The notes: a model not told the origin generated them from the letters alone. A stretch of 36,777 nt of DNA from Flavobacteriaceae bacterium (GCA_025800395.1 JAOXRU010000600.1:1-36777); one strand, 5' to 3'; numbered from the stretch's first letter, positions 24,546 through 34,740 are shown. Numbers and translations: made by a program.

Positions 24546-27500
24546 ATGCTTGCAAACTTACGCCATGTTTTAACAATAACCATATTTTTTATGGGAATAT
24601 CCTTGTATGGGCAAGGAGAATATTGGCGACCCATCAGTCAAGGAAAACAAGCCACAAGCACGGCAAGTGCCAAGCAAGAAGGCGGCGTACATTATTACCA
24701 GCTCTTGGAGGAGGCTTTTGCTCGACAATTGCAAATTGCCCAACTTGGCTCACAATCAAAATCGATACACAAAATATACTTCCCCCACCCGCAGTACGGT
24801 ATGCAAGCATTTGCCATAAGTCCGAATCAGATAATGGATGTTGGTCTACAAAAGAAATATCCAAAAATTCAAGTATTCAAAGGAAAAACAGCGAATTCTC
24901 AGCAGCAAATTTATTTTAGTTTTAGCCCCAAAGGACTTTCTGCCACCTATATAGATAAAACTAGTGGTTCCTTTTATTTCTATCAAAAAGAGAACAACCT
25001 GCGCTATGCGGTTTATCGCCGTAAAGACAGAAAATTGCCAGTTTCAGAACGGCTTTTGTGTCGTTTGCAGGTCGCCAATAGCTTGAATGCTGCCGATTCA
25101 AGCGGTGAAAGCGACGGACAACTGCGCACCTATCGATTGGCTGTAGCAGCTTCTGGAGAATATACCGCATATCATGGGGGCACCAAAGCAGACGCCTTAG
25201 CGGCCATCACAGCGAGTATTACCCGTATCAACGCCATATTAGAGCTAGAGCTTTCCGTGCGATTGGTACTTATAGCCAACAACGATGATATTATCTATAT
25301 CAACAGCGCCACCGATCCGTTTAGCAGCAATCTCAATAGGGAAAGTCAGGCTACCATCGATAAGGAGATTGGCGATGCCAATTACGATATAGGGCATTTG
25401 TTTCATTCGGGTAGTGGTAACAATGATGGGAATTCTGGTTTTTTGGGATCTGTTTGTATCACAGGACAAAAAGGTAGCGCCTATGTACGACACCAGCAGC
25501 CCGAAGGAGATTTGTTTGACATCGATTTTGTATTGCACGAAATGGGTCATCAATTTGGGGCGAATCACACTTGGTCTTATGCGGAAGAAAGCACAGGCGT
25601 ACAAGTGGAACCTGGAAGTGGCAGCACCATTATGGGATATGCAGGTATTGCAAACCTCAACAATGTGCAAAGCCAGTCCGACCCTTATTTTCACCAACAG
25701 AGTTTGGTTCAAATGCAAACCTTCATTGCACAAAGCAGCTGTGGGCAAACCACTGCCTTACCCAACAACAAACCCGAAATATCTCCTTTGGAGAGTCTGG
25801 TCATTCCACCAAACACAGCTTTTGTTTTGGAAGCCACAGCTACCGATACCGATGGAGACGCACTCACCTACTGCTGGGAGCAAATAGACGATGGAGTAGT
25901 TACCAATTTTAGTTTTGGTCCAAACCACATTACAGGAGCCAATTTTAGATCTTTACTTCCCAGCAGCAACAACCAAAGATATTTTCCAAAAATGGAATTG
26001 GTCAGAGACGGAAAACTCATCAACACCAATCCGACCAACAACAGTCCTTGGGAAACTCTGTCTACAGTTGCAAGGGACATGAATTTTGCGATTACCGTAA
26101 GAGACAACAATAGTGCAGGTGGGCAATGGCACTACAGAACACAACGCATCCGCGTAGACGACAGTGGTACTGCTTTTGCGATCACAAGCCAACAAACCAA
26201 GGAAACATGGTTGGGAAGTTCGATACAAACGATCGAATGGGAAGTTGGCAAAACTGCCATAGCACCAATAGGGGTAAGCGAAGTAGACATTTTATTATCT
26301 ACAGATGGCGGACGCAGCTATCCGATCTTACTTGCAAGTCAGGTTCCCAACACAGGGAGCTACAAAATACAATCTCCAAATAATATAACGAGTAGTACTG
26401 CGCGCATCATGGTACGAGCCAGAGACCATATCTTCTTTGCAGTCAATCCGGCTGATATCACCCTTGAAGCAGACACTATAGACATGCAATTGGATGCCGT
26501 TCAGATTAACCAATGTAGGGACAACAATATACAAGTCGATTTCGATTTTGGAAGATTTAATGGATTTACAGAAGCAGTAAGCTTTAGCGCTAGCAATCTC
26601 CCATCAGGTGTAACTGCCAATTTCACTCCCGCGAGTATCGATGCCGACAGTGGAACTATTCAATTGAAGTTGGATAACTGGACTGGTTTGGAAGCTGGCC
26701 TCTATGAGATAGAAATAAACGCAAACACCAATAGCCAGATCAAAAGTGTTCCGTTACAAATACAGCTTTATCAAAACAATCTGAATACACCAATTCCAAC
26801 TAGCCCAGATATAGGAGATACGGTATTTTTGTTACCGATCTTTGAATGGGATCTTCAACCACAAGCGATAGATTATACCTTAGATTTGGCCACGGACAAT
26901 AGTTTCACAAATATGGTATACAGTCATACCACAACCTCCAATAGCTTTAAAAGCCCAAAACTAGAAGCCGCTAGCACGTATTATTGGCGTGTAAGAGCCA
27001 ACAACCCTTGTGGAAGCAGCCCGTATAGTGCAACTAGAAACTTCACTAGTTCGGTGATAAACTGTAGAACCACTACGGGCTTAGGTTTACCCAAAAACAT
27101 TCCTTCTAGCGGTACTCCTACGGTGGAAACCCTAGTAGTGTTTCAGGAAGATTTGCCCATAGTTAGCCTACGACCCACCGTAGAACTCCAGCATAGTTTT
27201 TTGGGAGATCTGAGCATATGGCTACAATCTCCACAAGGCACCAAAGTACTGTTATACAACGGTATTTGTGGCGATAAGCAAAACATGAATGCTATTTTTG
27301 ACCCTCGGGGAAGTACACCTACTTGCTCTGGAGACCCCGCCGTAAGCGGCAGTATACGCCCCATAGGCGATTTGGATTTATTTGTAGGAGAGAGCATACA
27401 TGGTAGCTGGAAACTCATAGTGGAAGATGGCAGCAACTTTGATGGTGGCGCCATAAGCAACTTTAGTTTAGAAGTTTGCGTTGGCGGGCAATTTGCTTTA

Positions 27501-28319
27501 GATGCCGATCAAGATGGGGTTTTGGATACTGTAGACCAATGTCCCAATACGCCCCCCAACAGCTTGGTGGATGTAAATGGCTGCAAATTGTTCAAGCTAA
27601 AACCAGACAATTTTAGTATACAGAGTATCTCCGAACGATGTAGAGACAGCAAAGATGGCAAAATACATATCGGTGCAAAGCAGACCCTCAACTATACCGC
27701 TACCCTGTACAATAGTGCAGGAGAACAATTACAGCAAAAAAACTTTATTAACAGCAATCAATTTGAAGGCTTAGATGCTGGAAACTATCGCCTATGCCTC
27801 ATTGGTTCGAACGGCACAGACATATACGAGACAGTATGCTACGATATCATTGTAGAAGAACCCGACGCCTTGCAAGCTGCATTCGCCTACACCCAAGACC
27901 AGGTGATTGTGCAACTACAAGGCGCCCAAAGCTATGAGATAGAATGGAACGGAAGCTACCAAAGCACACAAGAAAACCAATTGGTTTTAGAATTGACAAA
28001 CGGAGTAAACGTTCTCAAGGTCAAAACAGACAAAAGTTGTCAGGGTGAAGTCATAAAATATTTAATCCATGAAAGTGAGCCTATTGTTTATCACGATATA
28101 GCCAGCCAAGACACCAAGCTCCTCCTAGGGTTTGACAGTAAAAAGTCGTACCGATACAGTATTTACGATATGGGGGGTAATTTGGTAAGTCCTCCTCGTC
28201 TGATAAGTCGAGGTGAGCATGCTATTTCCTTGCACACACAAAGGCTTTCCAAGGGGGTGTATTTGTTAAAAATCGAAGCAGGGCAAAAGACCCGTATTCA
28301 GAAAATCATCAAACCATAA
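24546..28319 (+). CDS. Secreted reprolysin-type zinc metalloprotease with P domain and T9SS sorting domain
   Basis: The 1257-residue protein has a signal peptide (about 1-22), a propeptide-like region (about 25-190) and a metzincin protease domain (about 195-400). The zinc-binding motif HEMGHQFGANH starts at residue 331 (catalytic Glu332, zinc ligands His331, His335, His341), and a Met-turn follows in STIMGYAG. Next come immunoglobulin/cadherin-like regions (about 410-740), a fibronectin III-like domain (about 750-835), a proprotein convertase P domain (about 840-980), a thrombospondin type 3-like calcium repeat (DADQDGVLDTVDQCP, near 984-998), and a C-terminal type A T9SS sorting domain (about 1189-1257, ending LSKGVYLLKIEAGQKTRIQKIIKP). 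It should be exported through the outer membrane and attached or released at the cell surface. Substrates are unknown. Confidence 0.93.
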   Translation: MLANLRHVLTITIFFMGISLYGQGEYWRPISQGKQATSTASAKQEGGVHYYQLLEEAFARQLQIAQLGSQSKSIHKIYFPHPQYGMQAFAISPNQIMDVGLQKKYPKIQVFKGKTANSQQQIYFSFSPKGLSATYIDKTSGSFYFYQKENNLRYAVYRRKDRKLPVSERLLCRLQVANSLNAADSSGESDGQLRTYRLAVAASGEYTAYHGGTKADALAAITASITRINAILELELSVRLVLIANNDDIIYINSATDPFSSNLNRESQATIDKEIGDANYDIGHLFHSGSGNNDGNSGFLGSVCITGQKGSAYVRHQQPEGDLFDIDFVLHEMGHQFGANHTWSYAEESTGVQVEPGSGSTIMGYAGIANLNNVQSQSDPYFHQQSLVQMQTFIAQSSCGQTTALPNNKPEISPLESLVIPPNTAFVLEATATDTDGDALTYCWEQIDDGVVTNFSFGPNHITGANFRSLLPSSNNQRYFPKMELVRDGKLINTNPTNNSPWETLSTVARDMNFAITVRDNNSAGGQWHYRTQRIRVDDSGTAFAITSQQTKETWLGSSIQTIEWEVGKTAIAPIGVSEVDILLSTDGGRSYPILLASQVPNTGSYKIQSPNNITSSTARIMVRARDHIFFAVNPADITLEADTIDMQLDAVQINQCRDNNIQVDFDFGRFNGFTEAVSFSASNLPSGVTANFTPASIDADSGTIQLKLDNWTGLEAGLYEIEINANTNSQIKSVPLQIQLYQNNLNTPIPTSPDIGDTVFLLPIFEWDLQPQAIDYTLDLATDNSFTNMVYSHTTTSNSFKSPKLEAASTYYWRVRANNPCGSSPYSATRNFTSSVINCRTTTGLGLPKNIPSSGTPTVETLVVFQEDLPIVSLRPTVELQHSFLGDLSIWLQSPQGTKVLLYNGICGDKQNMNAIFDPRGSTPTCSGDPAVSGSIRPIGDLDLFVGESIHGSWKLIVEDGSNFDGGAISNFSLEVCVGGQFALDADQDGVLDTVDQCPNTPPNSLVDVNGCKLFKLKPDNFSIQSISERCRDSKDGKIHIGAKQTLNYTATLYNSAGEQLQQKNFINSNQFEGLDAGNYRLCLIGSNGTDIYETVCYDIIVEEPDALQAAFAYTQDQVIVQLQGAQSYEIEWNGSYQSTQENQLVLELTNGVNVLKVKTDKSCQGEVIKYLIHESEPIVYHDIASQDTKLLLGFDSKKSYRYSIYDMGGNLVSPPRLISRGEHAISLHTQRLSKGVYLLKIEAGQKTRIQKIIKP

Positions 28320-28325
28320 AGACTC

Positions 28326-29006
28326 ATGAGACTGATATACATATGGTGTTTACTCCTTTTATTTACAGGATGCGGATCTAACAAAGATCGAGATCCAAGC
28401 CCTAGTAGTTTAATTTTTCCTGAAAAGGACAGCGAATGCACCACTGGTAACAGTATAGATAACAACTTTAGCGTAGTTACATTTCGTTGGCAACCGGCAT
28501 CGCATACCGATATGTATCGATTGGTATTGAAAAATTTGGACGACCAAAGCGAACAAAGCTTCAGCACCAGCGAAACTAGTATGGCGATTACGCTCAAGAA
28601 ACGCACACCTTACCAATGGTATATTGAATCTCTTTCCAACACTACCTCTATGACCGCCAAGAGTGCAAGCTGGCGTTTTTACAATGCCGCAGAAGGAGTG
28701 AGCAATTATGCCCCTTTCCCTGCCACCATCATCCACCCCCAGTCTGGGGCTAGTGTACAAATAGACAATTTAGGCCAGGTGGTATTAGAATGGCAGACCA
28801 CCGATGTAGATGGGGACTTGGATAATTATACAGTTTATTTAGACACCAATAATCCGCCTAGCACAGAAATAGCCACCAATATAGCCGCCAGAAGTGTAAA
28901 AGCTGCACTAATACCCAACACCATATATTATTGGATGGTAAAGAGTACAGACCTCAAAGGCAATAGTTCCAACTCTGGGGTGTATCAGTTTAGGGTAAAA
29001 CCATAA
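28326..29006 (+). CDS. Lipoprotein with two fibronectin III-like domains
   Basis: The 226-residue protein has a lipoprotein signal (MRLIYIWCLLLLFTGC; lipid-modified Cys16). Two FN3-like repeats follow, about 35-118 and 130-224, with the strand pattern FRWQPASHTDMYRLVLKNL ... TPYQWYIESL and VLEWQTTDVDGDLDNYTVYLD ... TIYYWMVKSTD. The same kind of repeat occurs in the upstream metalloprotease (FEWDLQPQAIDYTLDLA ... TYYWRVRANN). Only 6 bases separate the two genes, so they are co-transcribed, and this lipoprotein may help anchor or support the protease. That role is inferred. Confidence 0.82.
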   Translation: MRLIYIWCLLLLFTGCGSNKDRDPSPSSLIFPEKDSECTTGNSIDNNFSVVTFRWQPASHTDMYRLVLKNLDDQSEQSFSTSETSMAITLKKRTPYQWYIESLSNTTSMTAKSASWRFYNAAEGVSNYAPFPATIIHPQSGASVQIDNLGQVVLEWQTTDVDGDLDNYTVYLDTNNPPSTEIATNIAARSVKAALIPNTIYYWMVKSTDLKGNSSNSGVYQFRVKP

Positions 29007-29188
29007 ATGACATACACAAACCTCAAATGATCTGTGCAAAACAAAGAGAACAATACAAGAAAGATCGAACCCCAGCGCATCACAGGAAACATCGCCAAAC
29101 CACTCGTATTCCACCATTCTAGGTAACCCGTGTAAGCTACATGAGTAACAAACTGCATTTTGTATACATATTCTAGACAAGAAATTCC

Positions 29189-29196
29189 TAATTTTG
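29189..29196 (+). promoter_or_regulatory. -7 promoter element for the NAD(P)-binding protein gene
   Basis: TAATTTTG, 14 bases upstream of the ATG at 29211. It lies in the open-frame extension from a TTG at 29160 and so argues for the later start. Confidence 0.4.
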
Positions 29197-29210
29197 AACA
29201 AAACAACAGT

Positions 29211-29882
29211 ATGGGCAAAACTATTTTAATAGCTGGCGCTTCGGGCATGATCGGTCAGGAAATTTTAAAACTTGCTATGGAAGACGTCCGCGTATCCAGC
29301 CTTCGAAGTTTGGTGCGCAAGCCCTCAGGAAAGACGCATCCCAAACTAGAAGAAATCGTATGCCATAGTTTTGTCAACTTCCAAGAACATCGTGCTGCTT
29401 TTACAGCTATAGATGCGGCCTATTTTTGTATAGGCGCCTATACCGGAGCGGTATCGGATGCGCTGTTTAAAGAAATTACCGTTGACTATGCCCTAGCATT
29501 TGCAAAGGCACTCCAACAAAACAGCCCCAATGCCAGACTATGTCTATTGAGCGGTGCAGGTGCAGACAGAACCGAAAAGAGCCGCACTTCCTTTGCGCGC
29601 TACAAAGGCATGGCAGAAAATGGCATTGCTAACTTAGGTATGCCATGGCATAGTTTTAGACCAGGCTATATTTATCCAGTACACCCCCGGAAGGAACCCA
29701 ATGCCATGTACCGTATAATGCGATGGGCGTATCCGATACTCCGACTTATGGGAAACAAATACCACATCCCTTCCACGCAGCTGGCAAAGGCCATGTTTGC
29801 AGTTGGCTTGAAAGGACACCAATTGGAAGTACTAGAAAACAAAGATATCGTTCACAGTTTGGATAATATCAAAACGGATTAG
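29211..29882 (+). CDS. NAD(P)-binding atypical short-chain dehydrogenase (HTATIP2/NmrA-like)
   Basis: The 223-residue protein has an N-terminal Rossmann motif, ILIAGASGMIG (about 5-15), and later LLSGAGADRTEKSRTSFARYKGMAEN (S and Y-x3-K-like arrangement at Y133/K134 region) and SFRPGYIYP. This fits atypical SDR proteins related to oxidoreductase HTATIP2 and NmrA-like NAD(P) sensors. Substrate unknown. The ATG at 29211 places the glycine motif at the proper distance from the start. It is convergent with pth, with 3 bases between the ends. Confidence 0.82.
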   Translation: MGKTILIAGASGMIGQEILKLAMEDVRVSSLRSLVRKPSGKTHPKLEEIVCHSFVNFQEHRAAFTAIDAAYFCIGAYTGAVSDALFKEITVDYALAFAKALQQNSPNARLCLLSGAGADRTEKSRTSFARYKGMAENGIANLGMPWHSFRPGYIYPVHPRKEPNAMYRIMRWAYPILRLMGNKYHIPSTQLAKAMFAVGLKGHQLEVLENKDIVHSLDNIKTD

Positions 29883-29885
29883 ATA

Positions 29886-30506
29886 CTACTTCCCGTTAAA
29901 ACTATTCATGGTGTTTTGCAGTCCAGCGAACACAAAAGACTCTATAAGTGCTGCTGCAAGAATACAACGTTCTGGCAGCAACCTCTCTTCTTCTGGGCTC
30001 CATTTTCCCAATACATAATCTACTTGTCTCCCCTTAGAAAAACTGTCCCCTATCCCAAATCGAAAACGCGGATATTTATTGCCATAGAGCTGCTGGATGT
30101 CTTTTAGTCCGTTATGTCCGCCATCAGAACCCTTCCCTTTTAGACGGATGCTACCAAAAGGCAGATTGAGGTCGTCTGTAATCACCAAAAGGTTTTCTAA
30201 TGGTATTTTCTCCCGATCTAGCCAGTATTTCACTGCTTTGCCCGAGCGATTCATATAGGTATTTGGTTTTAAAAACAAAACCATACGACCCTTTATTTTA
30301 TGGGTACAAATACTTCCCAGCTTCGCAGTTTCGAAGGATAGTTTCTCTGCCTCGGCATAAGCATCCAATATCTTAAAACCAATATTGTGGCGGGTGTTTT
30401 TATATTCTACTCCAACGTTTCCTAGTCCAACCACCAGATATTTCTTCATGCTGTCTGCTTCGTTTAATTTTGCTTTCTTGGGGAAAAACCCTCTCCAAAA
30501 AACCAT
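29886..30506 (-). CDS. pth: Peptidyl-tRNA hydrolase
   Basis: Pth cleaves peptidyl-tRNA released from stalled ribosomes. The 206-residue protein carries Asn30 (VGLGNVG), catalytic His40 (NTRHNIGF), Asn86 (NTYMNRSG), Asp111 (DDLNLPFG) and His131/Asn132 (GGHNG). These match the known active-site and tRNA-binding residues of the family. A basic 19-residue N-terminal extension precedes the usual MKKYLVVGLGN start; such extensions occur in related bacteria. The ATG at 30506 is preferred because of the promoter at 30523-30530, but an internal start at residue 20 is possible. Confidence 0.95.
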   Translation of the reverse strand: MVFWRGFFPKKAKLNEADSMKKYLVVGLGNVGVEYKNTRHNIGFKILDAYAEAEKLSFETAKLGSICTHKIKGRMVLFLKPNTYMNRSGKAVKYWLDREKIPLENLLVITDDLNLPFGSIRLKGKGSDGGHNGLKDIQQLYGNKYPRFRFGIGDSFSKGRQVDYVLGKWSPEEERLLPERCILAAALIESFVFAGLQNTMNSFNGK

Positions 30507-30522
30507 ATAACTTATTTTTGCG

Positions 30523-30558
30523 CAAAGATAAGGAAGTTGAAAGTTATAAGTTCCAAAG
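30523..30558 (-). promoter_or_regulatory. Promoter of pth
   Basis: TATCTTTG on the minus strand at 30523-30530, 16 bases before the ATG at 30506. A TTTG at 30555-30558 may be the -33 element, with a 24-base spacer. Confidence 0.5.
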
Positions 30559-31510
30559 CATCTCTTACCCCAAAGACTGCAAGAAAAAAGGGAGCACCTC
30601 GTCAGACTAAACTAATTGTGCTAGAAAGCGTTTGCATTATTATGATCACAAACTACATCTATAATGTTCTAAAGCAAGCCTTTTTGAATAGATAACTATG
30701 CGCTGCATCGACACCTTATCTCCAAACTTATCCAAATGCAGATAAACAAGCATCAATTTGGTTGGTCTAAGGTTTCTCTCGACAAAAACACTGGATTCTT
30801 GTTGTACCGAACTAAACACTCTTTTATAAACAACCACAAGGATTGTAAAGAACAAGCTTGGCTTTGCAAAAAAAGCAATAATAGAAACTCTATTCTCATC
30901 GTTTTGTTTCCAATTTCCAACAAGACAAAAGTATGCGAAATCCTATGCCGCATCAAAACTTGGATATTGGCCAAAACAGCCATATGGTCAACAATCCTAT
31001 ATACAAAAAAACCTATATTCGAAATGAGAATAAGCACTATTTAAAATACATAACGCAAAACCATCAGAAATCTTAAGCGAAATCTATAGCATATAAACGA
31101 ATTAAACAGGGGAATAGGATCTATAAAAATGTTAAAATTGCATTTAAAACAAGCATATAAGCTTGGCAATGTCTTGTTATCATATTTAACAAGAATTTAA
31201 CTTCTTAATCATGGTATTTTATAAAATATTAACACCATTACACAAAACACCTAAATCACTTTTTTCTAGGCATTCTTCGCTTTTAAATTTTGTTTCAATA
31301 ATATTTTACCGCTATTTTAATTCAGATTTTTACTACTTATGCTCCCTTTACGTTTAGAATTTTTTCTTACAGTTGATAGCTTTTTAACTTGTTAATAAAA
31401 TGTACTTAGTGCGTCATTATTGTTAATTATTTGTCATTTTAACATAATTTTAGCTTAAATTTTAAAGTTATTTAATTTATTTTCGAACTTCCTTATTTTA
31501 TTAAACTTCA
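30559..31510. other. Long gap between pth and the SusC gene; possible gene remnant, otherwise AT-rich
   Basis: Between 30646 and 31037 the minus strand has two overlapping open frames (30753-31037 and 30646-30855) that together could be one frameshifted gene of about 130 codons, hydrophobic at its start. I recognise no family, so this is weak. From about 31080 to 31510 the sequence is very AT-rich without open frames, as is common upstream of SusC genes, and may carry regulatory sites. Confidence 0.3.
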
Positions 31511-31516
31511 GAAAGA

Positions 31517-31549
31517 TTGGTATTCATAGGGAACTTTAATTTAAATTTG
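31517..31549 (+). promoter_or_regulatory. Promoter of the SusC/SusD operon
   Basis: TTG at 31517-31519, a 22-base spacer, and TAAATTTG at 31542-31549. The -7 element ends 29 bases before the SusC ATG at 31579. Confidence 0.55.
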
Positions 31550-31578
31550 CAAACTAAATCAAATTAATCTAACGCAAT

Positions 31579-34500
31579 ATGAATGTAAAGAAAACAAAGC
31601 TTATGTTCCTATTTTTCATGATAGGAATATCAAGTGTTATTGCACAACAAAAAAGTGTTACTGGTGTGGTGATAGACCAAGAAGGTCTTCCCTTGCCGGG
31701 TGTAAGTATCGTTTTAGAGGGTACGACCAAAGGAACGCAAACTGATTTTGATGGAAACTACAAAATCGATGCGAATGTTGGTCAGGTACTTGTTTTTTCC
31801 TATATAGGTCAAAAAACTGTAAAACGTACGATCGGTTCCTCCAATACCATAAATGTACAGATGGAGGAAGACTCCCAAGCTCTGGAGGAGGTTATTGTTG
31901 TTGCTTACGGTACACAACGTAAAGAGGCTGTAACCGGCGCGGTAGACGTGGTAAGTTCTAAGGATTTGGAAAGCCGTATCGCCACATCGCCTATTGCCGC
32001 TATCGAAGGTAAGGCTACTGGTGTTCAGTTTTTATCTGGTTCTGGTCAGCCAGGTTCTTCTCCTGGAATTGTAATTCGTGGAGTTGGTACCTTAAACGGA
32101 TCTACAGATCCTTTGATTATTTTAGACGGAGTTCAGTTTGATGGATCTTTGAGTTTGATAAACCAAGACGACATCAAATCGATGACTGTATTGAAAGATG
32201 CTGCTTCTACTTCTTTGTACGGATCTCGTGCAGCGAATGGGGTGATAATTATCACCACTAAAAATGGGACTTCAGGAAAGTTGCAAGTAAATGTATCTAC
32301 TTCCTATGGTATGATCTCTAGATCTATAGACGATTATGAGAAAGCAGGAACAGGAAACTACTATGAGTTGATGTGGGAAGCATACAAAAACACGCTTACT
32401 AGTGCAGATCCTGGTGCAGATGCATCGGCTACTTTGTATAACCGTTTGGGCTACAATCCTTTTAATGTGCCAAATGATCAGATCGTAGACGCCAATGGTA
32501 AATTGAATCCAAATGCAAAAATTATCTATAAGGATCTCAATTGGTTGGATATTTTGGAACGTACCGGTTCTAGAAAGAACTATAGTATGAACGTATCTAG
32601 TGGCGGAGAAAACCACAGTGTATACTTCTCTACTTCTTATTTGAAGGAAGATGGATATGTGATCGAATCTGAATTTGAGCGTATCACCAACCGTTTGAAT
32701 GCAGAATTTAAGGCAACAGATTGGTTGACTGTAGGTGGTAACCTGAGTTTGGCGATTACCGAATCTAATGGTCCTACTGGTTCTGGTGGTGGTTCTATCG
32801 TTAACCCATTTAACTGGGCGATTAACCTAGCACCTATTTACCCTGTTTACCTACAAGATAGAGATGGAAACTACGTATTGGATGCAAACGGTGGCAAACA
32901 GTACGATCTTGGAGAAGGTAATGTAGATCTGGGTATTCAATCTAGACCATACAATCCGGGTCGACATGGTATCGCGGAATTGGTTTTCAACGACAACCTT
33001 ATTAAGCAAAACAATCTTGGTTTTAGAAACTACGCAGACATCCAGATTATAGATGGACTAAAGGCCAAGATTACTTACGGTTTGGATATTCAAGATTATT
33101 TGAACAAAGAGTACGAAAACCATATTGTAGGTGATGGTGCTCCTAGTGGTAGATACCAAGAAACTCGTTTTAGAAGAACAATTGAGAACTTTACCCAATT
33201 GTTGACTTACAATAAGTCTTTCAACGATATACACAATTTTGATATTACCTTAGGGCACGAAAGTTTAGATAGAAATTACTCTGAGGTAAATGGTATTGCC
33301 AACACCCAAACTGCAACAGGGATCTATGAATTCGACAACTTTGCAGCTGGAGATAATGTAGGTGGATTTAGTACAGACAGAACCTTGGAAGGATACTTTG
33401 CGCGTTTGAATTATAATTTCGACAACAAGTATTTCTTGAGCGGATCGGTTCGTCGAGATGGTACTTCTGTATTCAGTAGTGATGTACGTTGGGGAACCTT
33501 CTTTTCTGTAGGTGCTTCTTGGAATATTCACAAAGAGAACTTCATGGAAAATGTAGACTTTGTAGACAATCTGAAGCTTCGTGCATCTTATGGAGAAATT
33601 GGAAACGACGATCTCAACAATTTCTATATCTCTCAGGGATTGTACACTATTCTTGCTAATGCTGGAGATCCTGGTATCTTCTGGTCTTCTACAGGGAACA
33701 AATTGTTGACTTGGGAAAATCAGGTGAGCTGGGATGCTGCTTTAGACTTCGGATTGTTCAACAATATGATCGACGGTAGTGTAGAATTTTACAGAAAAAC
33801 ATCTGTGGATTTATTGTTCAACAAACCAATTCCATTATCAGAAGGTTTAAATGAAGCACCTCAAAATATCGGAGATATCTACAACCAAGGTGTGGAAGTA
33901 AGCCTAAACGGGCACTTCTTTAAAGGAAGAGACTTTACTTGGGATATAGGATTGCAAGCTTCTACCTTCAAAAATGAAATCACCAAACTAGATGCTCCTT
34001 CCGACAATGGTTCGAAGCGTTGGGAAGAAGGCCGTTCTAGATACGACTACTATATTTACCACTATGCTGGCGTAGACCCAGACAATGGAGATGCCCTATA
34101 CTATATGTGGGAAGACAATGAAGAAGGAAAACGTGTTGCAGTATTAAATCCTGATGGCACTCAAGCTACCACTAACAACTATCAAGAAGCAGGGGAAGCC
34201 TTTACTGGCGACAGCTCTATTCCTGATGTACTAGGATCTGTTTCCAACCGCTTCTCTTATAAGAACTTCTCTTTAGATTTCTTAGTTACTTTTGGTATCG
34301 GTGGTAAAATATTGGATAATGGATATTCTTCTTTGATGCACCCTGGAACATATGGTAGAGCGCTGCACGTAGACGCAAACAATGCTTGGAGAGAACCAGG
34401 TGATATTACAGACGTTCCACGTTTGGAAACTGGAAATCCAAACCAAACAGTTGGTGGTTCTACCCGCTTCCTTACCGATGCTTCTTATTGGAGCTTGAGA

Positions 34501-34707
34501 AATGTAAATTTATCTTATGACTTAGGCGATAAGATTAGCGAAAAATTAGGCTTAAACAACTTGCGTTTCTTCATCACTGGTGAAAACTTGTTTATCAGTG
34601 CAAAACGCAAAGGTATCAACCCACAGCAAGGCTTGTCTGGGGTAGTAGGAGGAAACAGCTTCAACCCTGCACGAGTAGTATCTGTAGGATTAAATGCTAG
34701 TTTCTAA
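31579..34707 (+). CDS. SusC/RagA-family TonB-linked outer-membrane transporter
   Basis: The 1042-residue protein forms the outer-membrane barrel that imports a glycan, peptide or other nutrient with energy from TonB. It has a signal peptide (cleavage after about VIAQ, residue 23) and the carboxypeptidase-regulatory-like N-terminal domain (about 26-95; VTGVVIDQEGLPLPGVSIVLEG). The linker EEVIVVAYGTQRKEAVTGAV leads into the plug (about 115-225; VLKDAASTSLYGSRAANGVIIITTK is the family signature). A beta-barrel runs to the C-terminus and ends in an aromatic residue (NASF). It lies 33 bases upstream of the SusD gene. No polysaccharide-degrading enzyme or regulator is present nearby, so the substrate is unknown. 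Codon choice (many GGT, TCT, GAC, AAC) suggests high expression. Confidence 0.96.
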   Translation: MNVKKTKLMFLFFMIGISSVIAQQKSVTGVVIDQEGLPLPGVSIVLEGTTKGTQTDFDGNYKIDANVGQVLVFSYIGQKTVKRTIGSSNTINVQMEEDSQALEEVIVVAYGTQRKEAVTGAVDVVSSKDLESRIATSPIAAIEGKATGVQFLSGSGQPGSSPGIVIRGVGTLNGSTDPLIILDGVQFDGSLSLINQDDIKSMTVLKDAASTSLYGSRAANGVIIITTKNGTSGKLQVNVSTSYGMISRSIDDYEKAGTGNYYELMWEAYKNTLTSADPGADASATLYNRLGYNPFNVPNDQIVDANGKLNPNAKIIYKDLNWLDILERTGSRKNYSMNVSSGGENHSVYFSTSYLKEDGYVIESEFERITNRLNAEFKATDWLTVGGNLSLAITESNGPTGSGGGSIVNPFNWAINLAPIYPVYLQDRDGNYVLDANGGKQYDLGEGNVDLGIQSRPYNPGRHGIAELVFNDNLIKQNNLGFRNYADIQIIDGLKAKITYGLDIQDYLNKEYENHIVGDGAPSGRYQETRFRRTIENFTQLLTYNKSFNDIHNFDITLGHESLDRNYSEVNGIANTQTATGIYEFDNFAAGDNVGGFSTDRTLEGYFARLNYNFDNKYFLSGSVRRDGTSVFSSDVRWGTFFSVGASWNIHKENFMENVDFVDNLKLRASYGEIGNDDLNNFYISQGLYTILANAGDPGIFWSSTGNKLLTWENQVSWDAALDFGLFNNMIDGSVEFYRKTSVDLLFNKPIPLSEGLNEAPQNIGDIYNQGVEVSLNGHFFKGRDFTWDIGLQASTFKNEITKLDAPSDNGSKRWEEGRSRYDYYIYHYAGVDPDNGDALYYMWEDNEEGKRVAVLNPDGTQATTNNYQEAGEAFTGDSSIPDVLGSVSNRFSYKNFSLDFLVTFGIGGKILDNGYSSLMHPGTYGRALHVDANNAWREPGDITDVPRLETGNPNQTVGGSTRFLTDASYWSLRNVNLSYDLGDKISEKLGLNNLRFFITGENLFISAKRKGINPQQGLSGVVGGNSFNPARVVSVGLNASF

Positions 34708-34740
34708 TAATTTAATAAATTGATTTTAAACGAAAATATT

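Noticed and set aside
25245..26228. Long open frames on both strands within the metalloprotease gene
   Set aside because: Overlapping frames of a well-supported protease with an intact zinc motif; no motifs of their own.
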